From: Sphingomonadales bacterium
Lineage (GTDB): Bacteria; Pseudomonadota; Alphaproteobacteria; Sphingomonadales; Sphingomonadaceae
Length of the DNA stretch: 13,513 bases
Direction of reading: 5' to 3'
NCBI GenBank assembly: GCA_027489295.1
Contig: JAIYAA010000034.1
Span: 1 to 13,513, forward strand
Below, one piece after another: positions 7,454 to 13,513 of this stretch (within the stretch, counting starts at the first letter, position 1; each line of letters opens with the position of its first letter). Position numbers and translations under genes: made by a program. The notes below the pieces were generated by a model. That model ran no database searches and was not told the origin of the DNA. It saw only the letters and a program-made list of their open reading frames with translations.

Positions 7454-7486
7454 ACCGATCCGGAGGCGTTAATCCTCCGGATCGGT
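7454..7486 (+). terminator. Terminator-like hairpin after the peroxiredoxin gene
   Basis: ACCGATCCGGAGG and CCTCCGGATCGGT form a perfect 13-bp stem around a 7-base loop, CGTTAAT. It lies 37 bases beyond the peroxiredoxin stop codon. No T tract follows on the plus strand, while on the minus strand the stem is followed by TTCTTG, so it may act as an RNA 3'-end stabiliser or an unconventional terminator. Confidence 0.65.
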
Positions 7487-7536
7487 GGGATCCTCGCAAG
7501 TCAACCGCGAAACCAGCTGATTTTGTTATGAAAACA

Positions 7537-7568
7537 CGGTCCAGCTCACTATCTTGAGGGCTGGGCCG
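7537..7568 (+). promoter_or_regulatory. Inverted repeat in the gap before the diguanylate cyclase gene
   Basis: CGGTCCAGC (7537-7545) pairs with GCTGGGCCG (7560-7568) over nine positions with one G-U, and the inner TCA/TGA extends it around a CTATCT loop after a two-base bulge. Further CCAGC or CCAG copies at 7513, 7582 and 7593 could compete for the same GGCTGG, so alternative foldings are possible if the region is transcribed as a leader. No known riboswitch consensus was recognised. Confidence 0.4.
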
Positions 7569-7674
7569 CCGCCAGGGTGAACCAGCCGGCAACCAGATAT
7601 TAGCACTCTCTGCTTATCCCTCCGGAACAATATAGCGGCCTTGTTGCCGTGACTTACACGGGGGTTGGGAGCGT

Positions 7675-8736
7675 ATGCGCATCGCGCGTGCCGTTCGGTC
7701 GGATGCTGGCAAGGTGGAAGGCCGAACGTTGTTCGAGCGAATCGGGGCGTTCCTCGTCGACCAGCGTCTGGAACCCACGCCTACCAACTATGCCTTTGTG
7801 CATCGTCTGCTGACGGATCCCGACGACGCGCTGGCGCGGGCGGTGGAAATGATCACCGAGCGCGGCGTGCGGATCACCCCCCGCGACATCCAGACTCTGA
7901 CCGCAGAGGAACCGCCCGAAGAGCGCGCCGAGCCCGAGATCGACCTCAAGGCGCGCACCGAGGGTCTGGTCGCGCGGACCCAGATGCAGGTGGAAGGGTT
8001 CGCCGACATGGTCACCGCGATGCGGGCGGAGACCGCAGGCTTCGGCCGCGACCTGGCGGCCAGCGCAGAGGCCATTTCCAACGCGACCGATGCGCCGATG
8101 GGCGTGGACGACGTCGCCCGCATTACCGCCGCGATGCTGGAACGCGTCCGCATCGCGGAAGAAAAGCTGGAGACGACCACCCGCGAGGCCGACGAATTGC
8201 GGCAGAAGCTGGAAGAGGCGCGCGACAATGCCCGACGCGACCCGCTGACCCAGCTACCCAACCGCCGCGCGTTCGAGGAAGCCTTTGCCGCGCAGGAGGC
8301 TGCCGGCGGCAAGATGTGCATCGCGGTTTGCGACATCGATCACTTCAAGTCGGTCAACGATCGCTTCGGCCACGCGGTGGGCGATCGTGTGCTGCGCGTC
8401 ATCGCCGATGCGCTCAGCCAATGCTGCCGCGGCCATCTGGTGACACGCTATGGCGGCGAAGAATTCGCCATCCTGTTTACCGATGTCTCGCTCGACAAGG
8501 CCAGCGCGGTGCTGGAACATGCCCGCGGCACCGTCCAGGCCAAGCGCTACAAGCTGCGCGACAACGACGCGCCGCTGGGCGAGATCACCTTCTCGGCCGG
8601 GCTCACGCCGGTGGAAACGGGCGAAATGCACCAGACCGCCTTTCATCGCGCCGACCGCCTGCTTTACCTCGCCAAGAACGAAGGGCGGAATCAGGTCAAG
8701 ATCGGCAGCGCGAGCTATAGCGATTTTCGCCGCTAG
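7675..8736 (+). CDS. Diguanylate cyclase (GGDEF domain) with cytoplasmic N-terminal region
   Basis: A 353-residue soluble protein. The C-terminal GGDEF domain (about 186-345) begins with DPLTQLPNRR (189-198), has the metal-binding Asp220 in CDIDHFKSVNDRFGH, and an intact active-site loop RYGGEEF with GGEEF at 260-264. It should make cyclic di-GMP from two GTP. The inhibitory I-site RxxD, expected at 251-254, reads CRGH and is absent. The N-terminal region has no membrane segment: residues about 18-60 (LVDQRLEPTPTNYAFVHRLL) resemble a module seen in other alphaproteobacterial GGDEF proteins, and about 95-188 is charged helix, likely coiled coil, with EEKLETTTREADELRQKLEE before the catalytic domain. 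The input signal is unknown. GGGAG is only 3 bases before the ATG, with GGGG further off, so initiation may be weak. The adjacent upstream gap is 258 bases, with inverted repeats. Confidence 0.93.
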   Translation: MRIARAVRSDAGKVEGRTLFERIGAFLVDQRLEPTPTNYAFVHRLLTDPDDALARAVEMITERGVRITPRDIQTLTAEEPPEERAEPEIDLKARTEGLVARTQMQVEGFADMVTAMRAETAGFGRDLAASAEAISNATDAPMGVDDVARITAAMLERVRIAEEKLETTTREADELRQKLEEARDNARRDPLTQLPNRRAFEEAFAAQEAAGGKMCIAVCDIDHFKSVNDRFGHAVGDRVLRVIADALSQCCRGHLVTRYGGEEFAILFTDVSLDKASAVLEHARGTVQAKRYKLRDNDAPLGEITFSAGLTPVETGEMHQTAFHRADRLLYLAKNEGRNQVKIGSASYSDFRR

Positions 8737-8750
8737 ATAGCAAAAATCGC
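8720..8750 (+). repeat. Inverted repeat across the diguanylate cyclase stop codon
   Basis: GCGATTTT (8720-8727) and AAAATCGC (8743-8750) are perfectly complementary over 8 bp with a 15-base loop that contains the TAG stop. There is no T tract after it. It could end or stabilise the mRNA of the cyclase. Confidence 0.4.
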
Positions 8751-8758
8751 CGATCGAT

Positions 8759-8788
8759 CTGGCGTTCTGCGCCAGTATGTCCTGCATA
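8759..8788 (+). promoter_or_regulatory. Two tandem dyads, candidate activator-binding sites for the sigma-54 promoter
   Basis: CTGGCG-TTCTG-CGCCAG (8759-8775) is followed directly by TATG-TCCTG-CATA (8776-8788). Both have 5-base centres of similar sequence, and their centres are 15 bp apart. They lie about 72 and 87 bp before the inferred transcription start, where enhancer-binding proteins of sigma-54 promoters often bind. The assignment is inference from symmetry and position. Confidence 0.4.
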
Positions 8789-8827
8789 TTTTTGGCAGAT
8801 GGTAGTTATTTCCGCTACTTATCAAGA

Positions 8828-8844
8828 TTGGCACGCTCCCTGCA
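8828..8844 (+). promoter_or_regulatory. Sigma-54 (RpoN) promoter, -24/-12 type
   Basis: TTGGCACGCTCCCTGCA matches the consensus TGGCACG-N4-TTGCW at all but one defined position (C for T). The invariant GG (8830-8831) and GC (8842-8843) are separated by exactly 10 bases, as required. The inferred transcription start is near 8854, about 49 bases before the first microprotein start codon. Such promoters need RpoN and an ATP-driven enhancer-binding activator, neither of which is encoded in the window. Confidence 0.85.
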
Positions 8845-8855
8845 AAATAGCTGGC

Positions 8856-8883
8856 ATCGGCAGACGGATGGTCCGCCGCCGAT
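8856..8883 (+). promoter_or_regulatory. Hairpin at the predicted 5' end of the microprotein mRNA
   Basis: ATCGGC (8856-8861) pairs with GCCGAT (8878-8883), and inside it CGGA (8865-8868) pairs with TCCG (8872-8875) around a TGG loop. It begins within two or three bases of the inferred sigma-54 start and ends before GGGAG at 8890-8894, leaving the ribosome binding site open. A 5' hairpin of this kind could protect the short mRNA. Confidence 0.45.
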
Positions 8884-8902
8884 CCAACAGGGAGTAACTA
8901 CC

Positions 8903-9010
8903 ATGACCGCTCGTCTCGTTTCGCTGCATCAGACCGTTGCCGTCAGCGCCGCCGTGCTGCTCACCGCCGCGCTCGTCCTGTTCTCCACGCCGGTGATCCC
9001 GGTCGCATGA
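8903..9010 (+). CDS. 35-residue single-span membrane microprotein
   Basis: I do not recognise this protein. It reads MTARLVSLHQTVAVSAAVLL and continues with 15 hydrophobic or small residues ending TPVIPVA. One membrane helix is likely at residues about 10-29, with a positively charged N-terminus (Arg4, His9) and an uncharged C-terminus; no lipobox or clear signal cleavage site. GGGAG at 8890-8894 lies 8 bases before the ATG. An in-frame ATG at 8777 is upstream of the promoter and so not a usable start. It is the first gene of a two-gene unit driven by the sigma-54 promoter at 8828-8844, and the next microprotein starts 29 bases after its stop. Sigma-54 control suggests an inducible envelope or stress role, but that is inference. 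Confidence 0.75.
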   Translation: MTARLVSLHQTVAVSAAVLLTAALVLFSTPVIPVA

Positions 9011-9039
9011 TCCCCCGCGCACGACAGGAGAAGATCAGC

Positions 9040-9135
9040 ATGTTCCGCAGCTTCATGATCGGCGTCGCTTCGTTCGCGATCACCAGTGTGATGATCCTCG
9101 GCAGCGGCCTGCAGGGCTCCAGCCTCCTCGGCTGA
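9040..9135 (+). CDS. 31-residue single-span membrane microprotein
   Basis: I do not recognise this protein. It begins MFRSFMIGVASFAITSVMIL and ends in a small, polar Gly/Ser-rich tail with LLG. A membrane helix is likely at residues about 5-21, preceded by one Arg; there is no acidic residue in the whole peptide. AGGAG at 9026-9030 gives an ideal ribosome binding site 9 bases before the ATG, which is the strongest sign that it is translated. It lies 29 bases after the first microprotein gene and 7 bases before a strong terminator, so the two form a complete short operon of about 310 nt of RNA. The two peptides do not resemble each other beyond being hydrophobic; they could act as a pair in the inner membrane. 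Confidence 0.72.
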   Translation: MFRSFMIGVASFAITSVMILGSGLQGSSLLG

Positions 9136-9142
9136 CCCTGAA

Positions 9143-9166
9143 GGCCGCCCCGGCGGCCCGTTTTTT
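9143..9166 (+). terminator. Intrinsic terminator of the microprotein operon
   Basis: GGCCGC pairs with GCGGCC around a CCCG loop (9143-9158), followed after two bases by six T (9161-9166). It lies 7 bases after the second microprotein stop and fixes the end of the sigma-54 unit. Confidence 0.92.
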
Positions 9167-9168
9167 CA

Positions 9169-9193
9169 GGAACTTACCGCGGCCACACCCGCT
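9169..9193 (+). promoter_or_regulatory. Candidate EcfG-type general-stress promoter for the SDR gene
   Basis: GGAAC (9169-9173) and CGCT (9190-9193) are separated by 16 bases. The alphaproteobacterial EcfG consensus is GGAAC, 16-17 bases, CGTT, so the -35 is exact and the -10 has one mismatch. It lies directly after the preceding terminator and about 40 bases before the SDR start. YghA/GSP39-like dehydrogenases are stress-linked in other bacteria, which makes this plausible. Confidence 0.45.
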
Positions 9194-9232
9194 TCTTCGG
9201 CATCCCTCCCCCCTTTTCGCGGAGCCGTGCCG

Positions 9233-10090
9233 ATGTCTGAACAGTACACCATAGATCGAGTCCTTGAGGATGCGCTCCCAGGCGAGGAGCGCTCCCTCGA
9301 TCCGAAGCCCGAATGGCAGCCGCGCTATCGCGGATCGGATCGACTGAAGGACAAGGTGGCCATCGTCACCGGCGCCGATAGCGGGATCGGCCGCGCGGTC
9401 GCAGCATTATACGCCCGCGAAGGCGCCGACGTCGCGATCGTCTATCTGAACGAGCATCAGGATGCCGAGGATACGGCGGAGGCGGTCCGTGCCGAAGGGC
9501 GCCGCGCGATCACCCTTGCCGGCGATGTAGGCGACAAGGCGTTCTGCGAAGACGCCGTCCGCCGCGTGATCGAGGCATTCGGCCGGATCGACATCCTCGT
9601 CAACAATGCCGGCGAGCAGCATCCCGACAAGGACATCGTCGATATCACCGAACAGCAGCTCCGCCGCACGTTCCAGACGAACATCTTCGGGATGTTCTTT
9701 CTTGTGCAGGCCGCCTCGCCGCACCTCAAGGCGGGCGCCACGATCGTGAACTGCACCTCGGTGACGATGTACCAGGGCGAGCCCGAGCTGCTCGACTACA
9801 GCGCCACCAAGGGGGCGATCACTGCCTTCACCCGCAGCCTGTCGATGAACCTGATCGAGAAAGGCATCCGGGTGAACGCGGTGGCACCGGGGCCGATCTG
9901 GACCCCGCTCAATCCCAGCGGCGGCGCAAGCCCCGAGAAGCTCGCGCATTTCGGCGAGGACGTACCGATGGGCCGGCCTGGCCAGCCGAACGAGGTCGCC
10001 CCCGCCTTCCTGTTCCTCGCCTGCGACGACAGCAGCTACATGTCGGGCCAGGTACTGCATCCGAACGGCGGCACGATCGTCAACGGCTGA
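9233..10090 (+). CDS. SDR-family oxidoreductase, YghA/general stress protein 39-like
   Basis: A 285-residue short-chain dehydrogenase/reductase with an N-terminal lead of about 40 residues (DPKPEWQPRYRGSDRLKDKV) typical of the YghA/GSP39/YdaD group, longer than classical 250-residue SDRs. It has the cofactor motif TGADSGIG (46-53), NNAG (124-127), and the catalytic Ser176, Tyr189 and Lys193 (YSATK). PGPIWTPL follows the active site, as in this subgroup. It is a cytoplasmic NAD(P)-dependent enzyme whose natural substrate is unknown; relatives act on aldehydes or sugars and several are stress-induced. ATG 9233 is preferred over GTG 9227 because GGAG at 9221-9224 is 8 bases from the ATG but only 2 from the GTG. 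It is a single gene, after the microprotein terminator and converging on the YbhB-family gene. Confidence 0.9.
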   Translation: MSEQYTIDRVLEDALPGEERSLDPKPEWQPRYRGSDRLKDKVAIVTGADSGIGRAVAALYAREGADVAIVYLNEHQDAEDTAEAVRAEGRRAITLAGDVGDKAFCEDAVRRVIEAFGRIDILVNNAGEQHPDKDIVDITEQQLRRTFQTNIFGMFFLVQAASPHLKAGATIVNCTSVTMYQGEPELLDYSATKGAITAFTRSLSMNLIEKGIRVNAVAPGPIWTPLNPSGGASPEKLAHFGEDVPMGRPGQPNEVAPAFLFLACDDSSYMSGQVLHPNGGTIVNG

Positions 10091-10096
10091 GCGCGC

Positions 10097-10127
10097 GCCG
10101 CGCCGGTCCGGATCAGACCGGCGCGGC
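10097..10127. terminator. Bidirectional hairpin between the SDR and YbhB-family genes
   Basis: GCCGCGCCGGTC and GACCGGCGCGGC form a perfect 12-bp stem with a CGGATCA loop. The loop holds the stop codon of the minus-strand YbhB-family gene and the plus-strand SDR gene stops 7 bases before the stem. Its place between two convergent gene ends points to termination both ways, though no T tract is present. Confidence 0.75.
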
Positions 10128-10727
10128 CTCGCCGATCAGGCCGGTCGGGGCCTCCTCCCCGCGCGAATAGACGCCGGTGAGCAGCCCGGCCGCGAGCACA
10201 TGCCCCGCCATCGCCTTCACCAGCGCGCTGCGGCCCGGATTGTCGCCGATCTCGCAGCCGGCGCCGAGCGCGAACAGCTGGAAGGCGTAATGGTGAGGGC
10301 CATGGCCGGTCGGGGGGTCGGGCGGGAGCCAGCCTTCGCCGAGATAGCTGTTGCGACCGACATCGGTCCCGGCGTCGTCGCCGGCGCCATCGGCGCGGAT
10401 GCTCCCCTCCTTGAGGTCGCCATCGACCGGCAGGCCCCATACGACCGCGTGCACCAAGGGCTGCGGCGCGGGCGCGTCCGGATCCTCCACGATCAGCGCC
10501 AGGCACGCCGTACCGTCGGGAACCCCCGTCCAGAACAGGGGCGGCGACACCCCCTCGCCGTCCGCGGTGAATCGCTCCGGCAGCCGCCCGCCATTGGCGA
10601 AGGCGGGACTGGCGAGGTGCAGCACCTCGAAGCTGCCCAGCTCCGGCTGTACTATCGTCAGTTTCCTGGCGCCCGCGCGCAGGCCTTTCATCGCGCTTCC
10701 CAGCCAGTGCGGTACATGTTCGAGCAT
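10113..10727 (-). CDS. YbhB/YbcL family (PEBP-like, Raf kinase inhibitor-like) protein
   Basis: A 204-residue protein of the bacterial phosphatidylethanolamine-binding-protein fold. Typical motifs are SPPLFWTGVPDGTACLALIVEDPDAP (DPDAP at 82-86), His93 in the VHAVVWGLP strand, and the GHGPHHYAFQLFAL segment (141-154), which together line the small anion-binding pocket in PEBP proteins. The N-terminus (MLEHVPHWLGSAMKGLRAG) has no signal peptide, so it is probably cytoplasmic. The biochemical role of this family in bacteria is largely unknown. GGGAGAG lies 7 bases before the ATG at 10725-10727 and directly abuts an inverted repeat (10740-10756). It follows fzlA by 56 bases on the same strand, perhaps in one transcript, and ends in the shared hairpin with the SDR gene. 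Confidence 0.9.
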   Translation of the reverse strand: MLEHVPHWLGSAMKGLRAGARKLTIVQPELGSFEVLHLASPAFANGGRLPERFTADGEGVSPPLFWTGVPDGTACLALIVEDPDAPAPQPLVHAVVWGLPVDGDLKEGSIRADGAGDDAGTDVGRNSYLGEGWLPPDPPTGHGPHHYAFQLFALGAGCEIGDNPGRSALVKAMAGHVLAAGLLTGVYSRGEEAPTGLIGEAAPV

Positions 10728-10739
10728 TGCGGACTCTCC

Positions 10740-10756
10740 CGTTTGGCACCCAAACG
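10740..10756 (-). promoter_or_regulatory. Inverted repeat adjoining the ribosome binding site of the YbhB-family gene
   Basis: CGTTTGG and CCAAACG flank a 3-base centre, a perfect 7-3-7 dyad in the 56-base gap between fzlA and the YbhB-family gene. On the minus strand it ends exactly where GGAGAG begins. It could be an operator, a hairpin affecting translation, or a weak fzlA terminator. Confidence 0.5.
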
Positions 10757-10783
10757 CCCGGCCGCCCGCGATTATCCCCGCGA

Positions 10784-11455
10784 TTACAGGTCGAGCTTCT
10801 CGTAATCGGCCGGCGGGGTGATTCCTTCCATGCGCTCGGCGAGCAGCTGGCGGAAGCTCGGGCGGCTCTTCATCCCGATATACCAGCGCTTGGCGAGCTC
10901 ATGGCTCTTCCAGTCGATGCCGCCCAGATAGTCGGCGACCGAAATCTGCGCCGCCGCGGTGATGTCGGCAAGGCTCATCGTAGCACCTGCCAGCCAGGTG
11001 CGGTGGTCGAGCAGGTAATCAATGTAATCGAGATGGCCGACCGCCGCCTTCATCGCGTCGCGCAGCACCTTGGCGTCGGGCGGCTGGCGATAGACGATCC
11101 GCTTGATCATCCGCTCGTGCAGCAGCGGCGCGGTGATGTCGCTGTAGAAATTGTTGTCGAACCACACCACCAGCCGGCGGATCTCGGCGCGGTCCACCGC
11201 CGATCCGTTGAGCAGCGCGTTCTTGCTCACCGTCTCCTCGAAGAACTCGCAGATCACGGTCGAATCGATCAGCGTCACATGGCGCTCGGCGTCGATCATC
11301 ACCGGGGTCTGGCCGGTGGGATTGAGGTCGAGAAACTCGTCGCGGCGCTGCCAGGGCGATTCGCGCACCGGCTCATAGGCGATCCCCTTCTCGCCGAGCA
11401 GGAGCCGGACCTTGCGCGAGAAGGGACAGAGCGGGAATTGAAGGAGCTGCCACAT
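10784..11455 (-). CDS. fzlA: FzlA-like GST-fold cell-division protein
   Basis: About 223 residues with a glutathione S-transferase fold: a thioredoxin-like N-terminal domain (1-75; MWQLLQFPLCPFSRKVRLLL, then NPTGQTPVMI and IDSTVICEFFE) and an all-helical C-terminal domain (about 90-205). The alphaproteobacterial FzlA protein, first described in Caulobacter, has this fold, binds FtsZ filaments, promotes constriction and is not known to need glutathione. The conserved C-terminal tail (PPADYEKLDL, 214-223), which is important in FzlA function, and a Trp at 35 are present. The start is uncertain: ATG 11455 gives the usual MWQ N-terminus, and ATG 11467 would add MACR; neither has a clear ribosome binding site. 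The gene follows gltB by about 170 bases and a terminator, and precedes the YbhB-family gene. An ordinary GST remains possible. Confidence 0.78.
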   Translation of the reverse strand: MWQLLQFPLCPFSRKVRLLLGEKGIAYEPVRESPWQRRDEFLDLNPTGQTPVMIDAERHVTLIDSTVICEFFEETVSKNALLNGSAVDRAEIRRLVVWFDNNFYSDITAPLLHERMIKRIVYRQPPDAKVLRDAMKAAVGHLDYIDYLLDHRTWLAGATMSLADITAAAQISVADYLGGIDWKSHELAKRWYIGMKSRPSFRQLLAERMEGITPPADYEKLDL

Positions 11456-11496
11456 GCGGCAAGCCATAAGCAGCGGAAATGAGACGGGGAAGAGCC

Positions 11497-11524
11497 GTTG
11501 TACCGCTCACCGCATTTCCGGCAA
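11497..11524 (-). promoter_or_regulatory. Candidate promoter for fzlA
   Basis: On the minus strand TTGCCG (11519-11524) and TACAAC (11497-11502) are 16 bases apart in the gltB-fzlA gap, about 42 bases before the chosen start. An inverted repeat, CGGAAATG at 11474-11481 and CATTTCCG at 11513-11520, flanks the -10. The match is weak and rests on motif and position only. Confidence 0.25.
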
Positions 11525-11593
11525 CCGACCAGCGTGTATCGCCATGCGTCCGCGGCACGACCGGCGGGTGCGCCCCGGCGTCTCGCGAAAGGA

Positions 11594-11618
11594 GGGAGGT
11601 GGGCGGGCCCCACCTCCC
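11594..11618 (-). terminator. Terminator-like hairpin after gltB
   Basis: GGGAGGTGGG and CCCACCTCCC form a perfect 10-bp stem around a 5-base loop, starting 5 bases beyond the gltB stop codon. On the minus strand it is followed by TCCTTTC, a weak T-rich tail. It probably separates gltB from fzlA. Confidence 0.8.
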
Positions 11619-11623
11619 GCCGA

Positions 11624-13513
<1,890 letters not shown>

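Noticed and set aside
7624..7650. GGAAC before the diguanylate cyclase as an EcfG promoter
   Set aside because: The only CGT-like -10 lies 19 bases away, outside the 16-17-base spacing.
7417..7674. A c-di-GMP (GEMM) or cobalamin riboswitch before the diguanylate cyclase
   Set aside because: I could not find the conserved core sequences of these classes; only generic inverted repeats are present.
8777..8902. An upstream ATG that would lengthen the first microprotein to 77 residues
   Set aside because: It precedes the sigma-54 promoter and lacks a ribosome binding site, whereas ATG 8903 has GGGAG at good spacing.

Overview
The window is ordinary, GC-rich chromosome of an alphaproteobacterium, most likely a sphingomonad (Sphingomonas or a close relative). 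I infer this from protein sequences recognised by eye: an FzlA-type GST-fold protein, a HisN of the inositol-monophosphatase family, an alphaproteobacterial L35-L20-PheS order, and a possible EcfG (GGAAC) promoter. No search was run. I see no tRNA, rRNA, insertion sequence, prophage or CRISPR array, and no gene-free stretch longer than about 260 bases.

Layout. On the minus strand, 1-1447 holds rpmI, rplT, a strong terminator, a LysE/RhtB exporter gene and the first 28 codons of pheS, a translation block with an exporter inserted in it. On the plus strand, 1600-4893 encodes a large AsmA-family envelope protein and a secreted CE2-like SGNH esterase. The esterase gene converges on hisN (4900-5682, minus) across a perfect 24-base palindrome. 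Divergent from hisN come an outer-membrane phospholipase A with an extra N-terminal domain and a secreted peroxiredoxin. A 258-base gap with a terminator-like hairpin and further inverted repeats then leads into a diguanylate cyclase (7675-8736).

The most unusual part is 8737-9166. A near-perfect sigma-54 (-24/-12) promoter lies in front of two tiny single-span membrane proteins of 35 and 31 residues, each with a good ribosome binding site, followed by a textbook terminator. Together they form a compact, complete transcription unit too small for most gene callers. Tandem dyads upstream are candidate activator sites. Next comes a YghA/GSP39-like dehydrogenase (9233-10090) with a candidate general-stress promoter. 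It converges on a YbhB/YbcL-family gene across a 12-bp-stem hairpin. The window closes on the minus strand with fzlA (cell division) and the 3' part of gltB (glutamate synthase large subunit), which runs off the right edge.

Taken together, much of the window serves the cell envelope (AsmA, phospholipase A, secreted esterase and peroxiredoxin, FzlA, the two microproteins), beside core translation and amino-acid genes. Operon structure is shallow: most genes have their own ribosome binding sites, and hairpins mark most unit ends.
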